From: Zygnema cylindricum | Lineage: Eukaryota > Streptophyta > Zygnematophyceae > Zygnematales > Zygnemataceae | Length of the DNA stretch: 60,000 bases | Direction of reading: 5' to 3' | NCBI GenBank assembly: GCA_037447655.1 | Contig: JBBHKE010001558.1 | Location: 342,025-402,024, forward strand | Part shown: piece by piece, positions 32,694 through 44,275 of the stretch | Layout: the number at the start of each line of letters is the position of its first letter | How positions within the stretch are numbered: the stretch's first letter is position 1 | The notes under the pieces: model-generated | Told to the model about the DNA's origin: nothing | What the model saw: only the letters and a program-made list of their open reading frames with translations | Database searches by the model: none | Position numbers and translations under genes: made by a program

Positions 32694-34341
32694 AATGTCG
32701 CTATGTTAGACCCTCGTGCACCGTCGCCGAATACCGACGACGTTGCCTGGGCATAATTTTGCGACCAATTGAAAGTTACCACTTTGGCGACGACGACGTG
32801 TCCTCGCCTCTCGTTGTACCATACTAATATTGTTAGCAGACGGCCACATTGAAGCGTCGGCGCGTGGTTGGAGAAATCAACCTGACGACGACAATTCGTC
32901 GTCGCCACAACGATGGAAGTTTTAAACTAGAAAAGCGTGCATATTTTATTTTTTTGTCATTAGTTAGTACATTAAATATGAACCTTCGTAGAGTCGACAA
33001 CGATTTGTCGTTGCCTCGTTGTTGGAATAGCGGAATTATTGAACCGCATGAATTTTTAATTCAGTTTTGTCGTCACACTGTTGGATTATCCAAAAGCATT
33101 AGGGACGCGACGACTTCTTTGTGGCGCAGACCACTCACTCTGTAAGTATGTTTTGAAAGACGCTGCCTCTATTGAAATTTTATAATTAGTGAACCGCGTG
33201 ACCTCCTAAATTCGCTTTTCGTCACACTGTTGGAATGTTCATAATGATTGGAGTGGGACGACTTCATGCCGTCGCGGACAAATCACTCTGTAAGTATATT
33301 TTAAACGCACCTATTACGTGAAAACCCCATACTTTATTTCTTCGTTAGACCTATCATTTTTAGAGCAAACTTATGTATTCTCTCTTCCTTTTGTGTAGCC
33401 GCCTCTTCTTTTTCATTTTTTTGATCACATGTGACTAATACCCATGGAGGGCAGCAGCCAACTAAATAGGCGACAGCGTAGTGTCTTGCTGTATCGTCGT
33501 CGCTACCCTCCACTACCTCGACGTAATCAATGACGTCCGCCAAAAATAGAAAGGGAAGAGGTACGAAGGGGGTAGAGAGGGAAAGAGATGCCACGGAAAC
33601 CGTTATAGGAGTAAGGGGTACCGCGGAGGAATAAGCAAGAGAAAGGGAGGCGGCCACGTTGCTACGTATCAGTTGGGTGCTGCTGGAGGGGAGGGGAAAT
33701 GAAAGGGAGGTGAGTGAAGAGGTAAAGTTGGAAGGGTTGACACCGGTTGGGGGAGGAAGGGAAGAGACCAATTTGAATGAGGTAGCAAAGGAGGGGGTAC
33801 TACCGGAAGAGGTAAGGGAGGAAAGGGGTGAATCGGTAGATGTGAGGAGGGAGGAGGCGGTAGAAGGTGAGGTGAGTAGGGAAGAAAAAATTCCAATAGA
33901 GGATGAAGGTGGAAAGGCGGTATTGGGTGTAGAAGATGGGGGGAAGGAGGCAACGGTAGAAAAGGGTGGGGGAAGTGAGGCACGGGAAAAGGTATAGACA
34001 AAATGTAGGAGAATAAAACGAAAATTAACAATTTTTTATGAGGGCAATGAGGAGGAAAAAGGCGAGGGTTTTAGGGAAGAGAAATTGTTGAGTGAGGAGA
34101 GGGAGGGGAAGACGGCATTGGGAGAGGAAAGAAAGGGAAAGGAGGCGACGGTCGAGGAGGTTGGGGGGAGTGAGGTTAGGGGGAGATTAGGTAGAAAAAG
34201 GAGGAAATAAAAAAAACCATAGGGTGTTGGAGACCATGGAGGAGGAAGGAGGGGGAGGAGGCGACGGTCGAGGAGGGTGGGGGAAGTGATGCACGCAGAA
34301 GGGTAGCTAGGAAGAGGGAGATAGCAAAGGGTAAGCGGAAG

Positions 34342-34713
34342 GTGAATGATGAGAAAGACAACCTATATCTCCCCTCAACTTCGGGTAGCGTCGAGAGCAT
34401 CGAGGATGGCGAAGAACCTCCGGAAGACAAGCCCATGCCCGAAATTTTGCAACCCACGGACATTGCGGTGTGGAAGAACGAGGATGATCCCACCACCGAG
34501 GACGAGCAAACTCTGGATAGTGAGGAAAAGCAACGTGAGGAGGAATTTGATGACGACGGCGACGTGTTAGGGGCGCCTCCCACGCCGAATAGGGAGAGAG
34601 CCATTGTAATGGCTCCTTTGCATCCTCAACCTCCATACCCGGTCGAGCAACCGGATTGGTATTTTCCTCCTCCCACGGGAGAGGAGGAAATGGGCAATTT
34701 TGTGCCTCGACTC
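34342..34713 (+). pseudogene. K-repeat ORF2 (copy 3), 5' part open
   Basis: This encodes the same acidic and Pro-rich segment as 23412-23775 without the first stop seen in K2 (NDEKDNLYLPSTSGS start). Homology ends at about 34713, and the frame then runs into unrelated sequence to 34854. Upstream the frame is open through another EEGGGSDARRR module. Product unknown. Confidence 0.5.
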
Positions 34714-34990
34714 AAATTCCCATTTCTCAATTCTCGGCTTATAATCCTAATTTTCCCAATTCCCAAATTTCCAAAAACCCCAGATTCTCTAAATCTACAT
34801 TTCTACCCAATTTTATCCATTCACAACCTCTCAGTTTCAGTTTTTAATTTTTAATTATAACTATTTTTCAAATTCACAAATCCCAATTTTACAGTTTTTC
34901 CAATTTTCCCAATTTTATAGGACTTCTCCCCCTCCCCTAAAACATGTTTTTAGAAGGAAGAGGAGAGAGGGAGAGGGACAGAGTTGTTGT
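34714..34990. other. AT-rich spacer with CCCAATTC-like repeats
   Basis: Loose repeats of TTCCCAATT/AATTCCCA. No gene or known element. Confidence 0.4.
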
Positions 34991-34994
34991 TTCT

Positions 34995-35138
34995 CCCTCT
35001 CCCTCTCCCTCTCCCTCTCCTTCACCCTCTCCCTCTCTCCCTCTCCCTCTCCCTCTCCCTCTCCCTCTCCCTCTCCCTCTCCCTCTCCCTCTCCCTCTCC
35101 CTCTCCCTCTCCCTCTCCCTCTCCCTCTCACTCCCTCT
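34995..35138. repeat. (CCCTCT)n microsatellite
   Basis: About 23 nearly perfect hexamer copies. All long Arg-Gly or Pro-Leu frames across it are artefacts of the repeat. Confidence 0.95.
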
Positions 35139-36057
35139 CCCTCTTTTATATCACTTTCCTCTTTGTTTAGTATCTTCCTTTTTCTGAACTAACACCGACA
35201 ATATCGCGATATTGGGATGTCGAGGCGGTTGTAAATCGGTCATTCTAAATTGGCGTTATCGATATCTCGTCATTATCAAATTTTTAGAGACGACGAAAAA
35301 ATCTTAAGCTTTACGAAAAACGCATGACAACCAAAGTACATTTTGCGTTGAAACTTCGAATGTACTCCAATTTGGCGTTATTAACTTTTCTACCCACTGC
35401 CACGTGCTGGTTTGAAAAGTTAGTTTCGTGCGTGCGTGTCGTTTCGTGCGTACACAATGTTTCGTGGGTACAGTACGCTACTCAAATGCTATCTTGATTT
35501 ACTGTGGAAGTTCGAATTGATTTGGGAATTGGGGGAGTAATTGTACTAATTGTTTTGGGATGTATGTAATTATTTGAGTGGCGCGAACAAAACGTAAGGA
35601 AAAGTACGGAATATGTAAATGTATGGCGGATCACGAAGCGAACCGATTTTGAATATTTTGAAAAAGTACGCCGCCGGTACGAACTAATTTGGATGAGGTG
35701 ACGTCAGTTCGTCAAGTGGATTGTGTGACCACACGTCACGACATCAAGAATGCCGAATAGGAGCTACGGACGACAGCGCCGTGAGTTTGATCATTTTGGT
35801 GAGGGACGCGAAATCGCGTCCATCACAATATATATATTTTGGACGGTCCAGGTTCGTTCGATGAAATTCGTAAGGTTTGTAAATATTTGCAACAATGTTT
35901 TGTCCTATGTGTATTAATTAATAGTGTAGATCAATTCAGTTTGACATATCACGAAGTATTCTGGTATACTCACATAAATAGAGGAAGTTGATAGATTACG
36001 TACAGCTGGTATGCCTCCGTACAGTCAGAAGTAAGCTCTAGTGTATATTTGTAGGAC
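35139..36057. other. No gene; degenerate transposon fragments
   Basis: About 35290-35410 resembles the interior of the C/D elements (AAAGTACATTTTGCGTTGAAACTT, AATTTGGCGTTATTAAC). A perfect palindrome AATATCGCGATATT lies at 35201-35214. No gene seen. Confidence 0.45.
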
Positions 36058-36060
36058 TTA

Positions 36061-37007
36061 GGGTATGTCCCCGTGTATTAAAGAATCTACTTTTCTCTGT
36101 CTTTTTGCCCTAAAATTCAAGGAACTTTGACAAAAACTTTAGCCGTACGAAAAAATCAATTTTACCAAAGTAAAGTAAACGTCAATTCATACTTTGGATG
36201 TTTGGCGTGTTTGTCGTCATGTGAACGCATTTTGGCGTTTTCCCCTTTTCGACCCCCGGGCAAGAGAATCGAGCCCAAAAAAAAACTTCATCCAAAATCA
36301 CCTCGAGGGGGTGATTTTAGTTCAAGTTCTGCCCAAACAGCGAATGAAAAATGACCCACGGACGCGCCACAAAAGTGTGAAAATTTTAGGACGAGGGAGA
36401 GTCCTCGCTATTTTTCTCCGTGCCGTCACGCGCATGTAAGGAAAAAAATCTGCAGGGGTCTCGGACCTCCACTTTCATTCATGGGGTCCTTTGCAAAATT
36501 TTGCGCCGTTGTCGCCTCTCCCCTCTCCCTCTCACACCATCGCTTTTATCTCACACTTTTTAGAACGAGAGACAACAATAATGGTATAAAATGAAAGATA
36601 TTTTAAAAATATTATTTTTGACAATTTTTAGGCTTTTTTTTAATGGCAAGTCGAGCGAGAAAAGTAGAAAAACGAAATCGGAAAACCATGGCAAAAAGTT
36701 ATTGAAACAGTGACGTTGACGTTGTCATAAGTGAGCGTGACGTCACAATATCACCAAACCCTAAACATCTACGATTTCACAAAAATCTAGATGTTTACAA
36801 CTGTCGCTGTTTTTGTTGGCGTCACCAATCGTGGGAAGTTTCGTAGTCGCCTTCAATCGTTACAAGTTGTACCTACGTCTACAACTGTCATATTCCAAAG
36901 TTCCGATTTCATTTTCGCACATAGGGACGCTCTTCAAAGTAGTACGGAGAATCTTCACTAGAGTCCAAAATACTTTATCAAAGTACCGATTACATGGGGA
37001 CATACCC
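36061..37007 (+). mobile_element. Element A: 947-bp TIR element with TTA duplication
   Basis: Left end GGGTATGTCCCCGTGTA and right end TACATGGGGACATACCC, flanked by TTA on both sides (36058-36060 and 37008-37010). A 3-bp TTA/TAA duplication with GGG-starting ends is the PIF/Harbinger (Tourist) signature. No transposase frame. Element B (42910-43856) is the same element inverted. An imperfect palindrome with half-site AAAATCACCTCG lies at 36297-36321. Confidence 0.88.
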
Positions 37008-37010
37008 TTA

Positions 37011-37555
37011 GTCATTTTTGGACTAAGGAACTTTTGGACAAAAAATGTTTCTTCTCCTTTTTGGTAATTTTCATCTGAGAATTTCTCTCAGTTGTATTGG
37101 CAGAACAATCTGAAATTTTGCATGTGTGTTCCTCTTGGTATTTAAAATATTGTGGCAAATTTTCAGACCTATTGTGTGTCTGGTTTGCTTGGGAATTTAT
37201 TGTGAAGTTGGTCAGATTTATCAAAGTTCTGGCAGACTGTTTTTCTGCAACTTTGACTGAGTGGTGTGATAAGTCTGTTTGATATTTTTATATGAAATTT
37301 TGTGGGAATACTTAGTGGCCTATAAAATATGTGTTAGTGTAGTTTCATCCGGTTTTGTTTATTCTGTAGAATTCTGAGTGCAATCAAAGTAGGCTGTTTT
37401 TGGGGTAGTCTGTGGTGCTTCCGAGGGTAAATCCATGGCTGAAAATGGCTATGGACAACACCACGTCATGCCATGTCACCTTCAAACTCCTACTAAAATC
37501 AACTCACTTTTCGATTTTAATTAAAAGTAACACTTGAGGGTCAACGACATACGTC
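37011..37555. other. No gene or repeat recognised
   Basis: AT-rich sequence with no element ends. Minus-strand frames are short and repetitive. Confidence 0.35.
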
Positions 37556-38133
37556 TTTGATTTTTTTTGCATGTGGGAGAGTACACACTATTATTTTCCC
37601 TGCTCGTCACACGCATGTATGTAAACAAATGACGACCATGTACGGAAAAAAAATGCAAGGGTCTCATACCTCCACTTTCATCGAGGGTCTTTTGCAAAAG
37701 TTTACATCGTCCGCATCCCCCCCCCCACCTTCTCATTCCAACGCTCCTCTCTCCCTCTTCTCAGAATGAAATTCAACAATAATGGTATGAAATGAAAGAG
37801 TTTTAAAAGGAAATAGTGAAGCCATGGCGTAATTTTTTTGTACTAATGATGTCACAAGTGAGCATGACTTCGTCATATCACAAAACCCTAAACATCTACA
37901 ATGTTACAAAAAACTTGACGCTTACAACCGTCATTATTTTTGTATACGTCAACCATTTTCGGATGTTTCTTATTCGTCTTCAAATGTTAGAAGTTGTACC
38001 TTCGTCCACAATCGTCACATTTGAAAGTTATGATTTCAGTTGCGCACATTATAACGCTTTGAAAATTGTTTTGGAGAATTTTCGCTAAAATCCAAAGTTA
38101 CATTTCAACATTCGGTTACATGGGCACACAACC
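37556..38133 (+). mobile_element. Decayed C/D-type TIR element, right half
   Basis: Interior phrases of C and D recur (GGTCTC.TACCTCCACTTTCAT, AAAACCCTAAACATCTACAATG). The right end GGTTACATGGGCACACAACC is a mutated terminus. The left end is missing. Confidence 0.65.
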
Positions 38134-38216
38134 TGAAGGTACAACCCCACGTGGCAAAGTAAAGGTTTTTTCTGTTTTTTTCTTCAAAAGTATTGCTAAA
38201 GTTACAATCGTACTAA

Positions 38217-38991
38217 GGGTACGACCCCATGTACTTGTAATTTAGCGAACTTACTTTATTTTTTAGCGCGAGTCTCGCGGACCCAGATATAAAGTGTCTA
38301 TATGTGTTTACTCAAAATTGTTACTTAACTCTATGACGATTGTATACGTCAACAATGCCCGTGACGGCTGTCAACGTGTACAATCTGTTATGCCGCATCG
38401 TGTTTTTCAAAACTTTTTGATGCGTCGCAAGACACATCGTAATTTTTGAAGCGATTTGGTTTGTCGCATGTCATTGCGTGACATCGTAGACGTATAGCCG
38501 TGCAGCCATGGCTGTAAAGCAAACTTTAGCTTAAATCTCTCCATTCCGGCAGCCATGACTCCACAAATTTTTCACCTTCGCATATTTTTCATTTTACGTG
38601 AAATGACACTGCACCATCGAGACCCCTTCAAAAAAATAACGTACAAGGTGCATACGGACAAAAACGAACAACTTAGTTCTTTTTTCAGTCGTCAAAAACA
38701 TTTGAAAACTTTTCACACGTGGGAATATGTTTTACTATTTGTGTAAACGGTTCTATTTTTCTTAAAACACATTGCTGATGTGGTTTATGATAAGTTTGAA
38801 GATGACGTGACAATGGGTCAGAAAAACACAGAAGACAAATATTTGAACATCCTAAGTTTGAGAATGACGCAAATTGTACTCTACAAATTTGTGATTTCTT
38901 CGTACGGTTGCAACTTAGGCAATACGGGGCTAAGTTTGAAAGGAAAACGACAGAAAAAAAAACTCGAACTTAGCCACATGGGGCCATACCC
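38217..38991 (+). mobile_element. Element E: 775-bp TIR element with TAA duplication, nested in J
   Basis: Left end GGGTACGACCCCATGTA, right end CCACATGGGGCCATACCC, TAA at 38214-38216 and 38992-38994. Related to element F (57452-58208). No coding capacity. Confidence 0.82.
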
Positions 38992-39782
38992 TAAGAAATC
39001 GCAAAAATGTAGACCATAAATTTGCGTCATCTTCGAACTTAAGAAAGTACAAGTTGTCGTCTTGTGTTTTTCGACCCAATACCACGTCAACTTCAAAATT
39101 TATCTACAAACACATCGACGACGTGTTTTAAAATATAGTAACACCGCTTCACAAATAGAAAGACAGATTCGCACGTGTCAAAAGTTTCAAAAGTTTTTGA
39201 CGACGAGAAAAAATACACGGTTGTTTCTTTTTGTCCGCTTGCATCTTGTACGGATTTTTTTTTGAACCGGTCTCAAGGTTGCAAAGATGAAAAAATTGCA
39301 AAGTCGTCGCTGCAGCTTGCTCTCACTCCGTCTGTCACCTGTCATCTAGCGCCCCATTCACCCCTTCAAACTTCACCAATTCGCATTCTCTCACAAGGTG
39401 GCTCAAAGTTCACCGGTAGAGAGCGTGAAAAATATTTGGAGCGATGATTTTTAACCACCGCTGAAAGTATATAAACAGTTCTTCCGCCATTTCAAAATCA
39501 TTCAAGAATTTTATAACCATTCACAGCGACCGAACAAGAGAGGCAAACGCAAAAGCATCTTGTTCACCGATGGGTGGAAGGTAGTACGTCTATCATGTCA
39601 CGCAAAGACATGCGATGTACCAAATCGTTTAAAAGAATACGATGTGTCTTGCGATGTTCCAAAATGTTTCAAAAAATGAGGTGCGGCAAGGCAGATTGTA
39701 GACGTTTGACAGCCGCCACGGGCATTGTCGACGTATATAATCGTCACGCATTGGGACGCTTGAAAACTGTGCACGCAGAATC

Positions 39783-40829
39783 TGCAATTCTGTTTCCTCC
39801 ATTCGACCACAGAATACAGGAAGCCTCTAGATAGTATTTAACTAACCCACTTTAAGCCACGACCACTTCTGCCCAAGAAGGCAAACTGACAATTTGACTG
39901 CACCCTTGTGCAGCCTGGACTCCCCTGAGTCTGTAGCAAAAAGAATCACTGAAAACGGCCAACCAGCCGATAAGTTATAGGGTGGCAAAGATGCCAATTT
40001 ATACAAACTCTCAGAGAGAGAGGACTATCTACCTAAATTTTCCTAAGTCCTAGTTTTTCCTAATTCCCTCTCACAGCTCCTATCTACTGCCTGTACGAAC
40101 CAATCACAAAACTGTATAGTACTAGAAAGTACTACTGCCGATGTACTTTCTGTACGGCCTCTGTACGACAAGGCCATTAAGTGGACGCGTGTCCACTTTT
40201 CACTCGTCCGTACGTTCCTCGGAATTCCCACGACCGAATGATGTCTTCCCACGTGGCGCCGGGTCATGCCACGTCACTAAATGCCAAAGTGACCACTCCG
40301 GGATTTCGGCGATGATGTGCGCCGTTGGATTTTATGCGAAACGCAATCTTGGCCGTAATAAATACTTGCGTGACATTTGTTCCGATGTAGAAATAAAATG
40401 CGTGGTATCCGTTTTGATTTAGCGTCGTACGACGTACTTTATATAACTGAATCTATGTACGCCGTAAACAGTTCTAGTTAAATGAATTTTATCCACTTGA
40501 ACTAAATATATATCTATCACATACCATAGCACTTAGCATTGGTCCTAGTCTATTAGGATAAAGCTGACCGCTACCGGTCAACTTGACGAACCGCAGGTAC
40601 CGGGATCAAATCTCTGGTCCGTCAAGTATATTTTTAGTAACCTACTAAAAATAGCTGTCTGTTGAACTAAGGCAGCCATGGATCAACCTCTCTCTCTTTC
40701 CTTCAGTGACTACAACAAGTATGGGGGCTAGAGAGCGGAGGTGGAGGCAGGCTGTCCGTCCTTTTCTTTTCCTTTTATAAAAACACATTTAAACCTAGAA
40801 AATACTCTAGAAATCTATAAATTTCAACA
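39783..40829 (-). mobile_element. Solo LTR (1047 bp) with 5-bp duplication GAATC, nested in J
   Basis: In LTR orientation it begins TGTTGAAATT (40829) and ends GAATTGCA (39783). GAATC flanks both sides (39778-39782 and 40830-40834). It is homologous to the LTR at 8016-8970 and to 59127-60000, with no internal retrotransposon sequence, so it results from LTR-LTR recombination. Confidence 0.9.
40545..40652 (+). other. tRNA-like module and hairpin inside the solo LTR
   Basis: B-box-like GATCAAATC at 40604-40612, A-box-like AGGATAAAGCTGACCGC before it, then an inverted repeat TTTTTAGTAACCTACTAAAA (40631-40650) and a conserved GGCAGCCATGG word. Transcription would run opposite to the LTR. Confidence 0.55.
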
Positions 40830-41962
40830 GAATCTTCGCTACAATCTAGAGTAAGTTCGCTAAGTTTCAATTACATGGGGCTATACCTTGAGAGGCTTAC
40901 CTCCGCGCCACGATATTCGTGCCTTTACCTTAATAGTGTGGCATATCCTAACGCTTTGGGCCGCAAGTCCACTTTCTCTTTTGCAATCCGTACGGAGTAA
41001 TGTACCGTAGTCCTAGTACTCCCATGGTTTGTAATCTGTTTTTTTAGCTTTCAACTTTCGGCATTTAGTGTTGTTTAGCCCTGTATTGTTTTAGTCATTA
41101 GGGCGTGTTCCCATGTGTTCAAGTAAGGGTTTTTTCCCGTTGTTTTCACAAAAAATGGGACTTCCAACGAGAAAATATTACGCCGTACGAAAAATGGGCA
41201 AAAACACAAGTACATTTTGCGTCATTTTGGAACTTGGAAGGTACAACAATTTGGCGTTATCTTTATCGTGACCCACTTCCAGCTCACCTTCACACTTGAA
41301 ATGGAATCAAATCGCGATCTGTTTTTAACCAAAATAACACCCTGTTGACGAATAGAAAGCAGGTATTGAACGCGTGAAACCTCTTCGAATTTTTTTGAAC
41401 GAGGGAGAGTACAAGCTGATTTTTAACATGTTCGTCACGCGCATGTACGCACAAAAATGACAAGCATATACGGAAAAAAAAATCGTTGGGGTCTCGGACC
41501 TCCACTTTCATTCATGGGTCCTTTGCAAAAATTTTCAATGTTCTCGTCTCTCCCCTTCTTTTTCAGTCGACCGCTCCTCTTTCTCTCATCTCTAAATGAA
41601 ATGCAACAATAATAGTATCAAATGAAATATATATTTTTTTCATTTTTTTTTACAATTTTCGGTCTCATTTTGATGGCATATCGAATGATAAATGGTAAGA
41701 AAAAAAAATCGGGAAGCCACGGCCGAAAGTTTATGTGTTGATGATGTCAAAAGGTAGCATGACTTCGCAATGTCACAAAACCCTAAACATCTACAATGTC
41801 ACAAAAAACCCGACGTCTACAACCGTCTCCGTTTTTGTAGACGTCACTAATTTTAGGAAGTTTCGTAGTCGTCTACATTTCGTTTTGTACTATCGTAGGG
41901 TGTCGCATATTTTGTAGACGTCTACACCTATCACATACTTGAAGTAATGAAGGCGCAAGTAA

Positions 41963-42906
41963 GGGCGTGTCCCCATGTGTTCAAGTAAGGGTTTTTTTCC
42001 GTCGTTTAAACAGAAAATGGGACTCCCTACTTGAAAAAATTACGTCGTACGAAAAATGGGCAAAAACTCAAATACAGTTTGCGTCATATTGGAACTTGAA
42101 AGGTACGGCGATTTGGCAGTATTATCATCGCGACCCACTTCCACGTCATCTTGACACTTGCACTGAAATCAAATCGCGACCTGCTTTTAATCAAAATACT
42201 ACCCTATTGACGAATAGAACGCCTGGGTTGCACGTGTGAAAAGTTTTCATTTTTTTTTGCACGAAGGAAAGTACACGCTATTTTTTTCACTGCTCGTCAC
42301 GAGCATGCACATAAGAAAATGACAAATATGTACGGAAAAAACTTGCAGGGGTCTCGGACCTCCACTTTCCTTCATGGGTCCTTTGCAAAAGTTTACGTCG
42401 TCCTCGTCTCTCTTCCTCTTTCTCACTTGATCGCACTAATGTCTCTCTCCCCTAAATGAAATGCGGCAATGATTGTTTCAAATGAAAGATATATTTTTTA
42501 TCTTTTTTTTTAATATCTTTGGTCGTAGTTTGACGGCATATCGAATGATAAAAGATAAATAAAAGAAATCGGAAGCCATGGCGGAAAGTTTACGTACTAA
42601 TGACGTCACAACGTGGCGTGACTTCGCAATGTCAAAACCCTAAACATTTACGATGTCAGAAAAACCTCGACGTCTACAACCGTCGCCGTTTTTGTAGACG
42701 TCACTTATTTTAGGAAGTTTCGCAGTAGTCTACATTTCATTTCGTAGTCTATCGCACATTTTGTAGACCTCTACGACTGTCACAAATTTGAAGTAATGAA
42801 AGCGCAAGTAATGAATGACATAGGAACACTTTGAAAAGTACACCGTAAAATCAGCGCTAAAATCCAAAATAACGTTTCAAAATATCGGCTACATGGGGAC
42901 ACGCCC
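41963..42906 (+). mobile_element. Element D: 944-bp TIR element with TAA duplication, nested in C
   Basis: Ends GGGCGTGTCCCCATGTG and CTACATGGGGACACGCCC, TAA at 41960-41962 and 42907-42909. Same subfamily and orientation as C, so a close relative inserted into its sibling. Confidence 0.88.
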
Positions 42907-42909
42907 TAA

Positions 42910-43856
42910 GGGTACGTCCCCATGTAATCGGTACTTTGATAAAGTATTTTGGACTGTAGTAAGGATTCTCCGTACTACTTTGAAGAGCGTCCCTATGTAC
43001 GAAAATGAAATCGAAACTTTGGAATGTGACGGTTGTAGACAGTTACAACTTGTGACGATTGAAGGCAACTACGAAACTTTCGACGAGTAGTGACGCCAAC
43101 AAAAATAACGACAGTTGTAGACGTCTATATTTTTGTGAAATCGTAGATGTTTAGGGTTTGGTGATATTGTGACGTCACGCTCACGTGTGAAACGTCGACG
43201 TCACTGATTCAATAACTTTCTGCCATGGTTTTCCGATTTCGTTTTTTCTACTTTTCTCGCTCGACTTGCCATTAAAAAAAAGCCTAAAAATTGTCAAAAA
43301 TAATATTTTTAAAATATCTTTCGTTTTATACCAATATTGTCGTGTCTCATTCTAAGAAGTGTGAGATAAAAGCGATGGTGTGAGAGGGAGAGGGGAGAGG
43401 CGACGACGGCGCAAAATTTTGCAAAGGACCCCATGATTGGAAGTTGAGGTCCGAGACCCCTGCGGATTTTTTTTTGTACATGCGCGTGACGGGCACGGAG
43501 GAAAATAGCGAGGACTCTCCCTCGTCCTAAAATTTTCACACTCTTGTGGCGTGTGCGTGGGTCATTTTTCATTCACTGTTTGGGCGGTACTTGAACTAAA
43601 ATCACCCCCTCGAGGTGATTTTGGATGAAGTTTTTTTTTTGGGCTAGATTCTCTTGCCCGGGGGTCGAAAAGGGGAAAACGCCAAAATGCGTTCACATGA
43701 CGACAAACACGCCGTACATCCAAAGTATGAATTGACGTTTACTTTACTTTGGTAAAATTGATTTTCTCGTACGGCTAAAGTTTTTGTCAAAGTTCCCTGA
43801 ATTTTAGGGCAAAAAGACAGAGAAAAGTAGATACTTTAATACATGGGGACGTACCC
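42910..43856 (-). mobile_element. Element B: 947-bp TIR element, inverted copy of A, abutting D
   Basis: Ends GGGTACGTCCCCATGTA and ATACATGGGGACGTACCC, TAA at 42907-42909 (shared with D) and 43857-43859. It matches A along its full length in reverse. Confidence 0.88.
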
Positions 43857-43957
43857 TAATGATTGACATAGGAACACTTTGAAAAGTACACCGTAAAATC
43901 TACTCTAAAATCCAAAGTAAAGTTTCAAAGTTTTGGTTACATGGGAACACGCCCTTA

Positions 43958-44275
43958 GGGATTGTCGTCTCTTACCTGCAATCGTCACGATAGGAAGGTA
44001 GGACCGTGGAACCGTTAGCTTTTAGCTTTCGATTGCTCCCGTAAAAAAGCAAAAATCCAATGGTTGACAGTTGACAGACGGAAAAAGAAAATGACGTCTA
44101 AGCTGACGACAAAAGCTGATGTTTGGATCCTTGGATTATGCCTTTCAATATTGCCGGATCTTTCTCCAGCGAATCGCATACGGTAATCAGTAATCACATA
44201 ACTTTTCCTTGGACAATCGTGATCAGAATTTTGATTCAGATTTTTTAGGGTCATCTCTGACCGCTAAAGCGCAAT
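43958..44275. promoter_or_regulatory. 5' flank of the acidic membrane-protein gene
   Basis: Only about 320 bases separate element C from the first candidate ATG. No clear TATA box; promoter location is inferred from position only. Confidence 0.3.

Larger units (their letters stand above)
25202..34713 (+). mobile_element. K repeat copy 3, split by a copia insertion
   Basis: 25202-26026 matches 18196-19020, and 32030-34713 matches the rest of K through ORF2 (to about 23775 in K2), without the two insertions that K2 carries. Homology stops abruptly at about 34713. The copia element interrupts it with a GTTTC duplication. The first about 200 bases of K and the part after ORF2 are missing. Confidence 0.75.
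38137..40888 (-). mobile_element. Element J: TIR element interrupted by element E and a solo LTR
   Basis: Ends AGGTACAACCCCACGTGG and ATTACATGGGGCTATACCT, with TGA duplicated at 38134-38136 and 40889-40891. Its interior matches E in inverted orientation across three separated blocks (38137-38213, about 38995-39777 and 40830-40888), so E and the LTR inserted later. Confidence 0.75.
41101..43954 (+). mobile_element. Element C: TIR element with TTA duplication, carrying D and B in tandem
   Basis: Ends GGGCGTGTTCCCATGTG and TTACATGGGAACACGCCC, TTA at 41098-41100 and 43955-43957. Its own sequence is 41101-41962 plus 43860-43954 (about 955 bp). The split falls at GCAAGTAA|TGA, which is intact as GCAAGTAATGA in D. 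Confidence 0.88.

Noticed and set aside
33669-34031. Minus-strand Pro/Leu/His-rich frame in K3
   Set aside because: Complement of the Glu/Gly-rich K repeats; no independent support.
34937-35192. Arg-Gly and Pro-Leu/Ser-Leu proteins across the CCCTCT repeat
   Set aside because: Pure translation of a hexanucleotide microsatellite.
36061-43954. CRISPR-like or satellite array from the repeated GGGGAC ends
   Set aside because: The repeats are terminal inverted repeats of nested elements with target duplications, not regularly spaced repeats.
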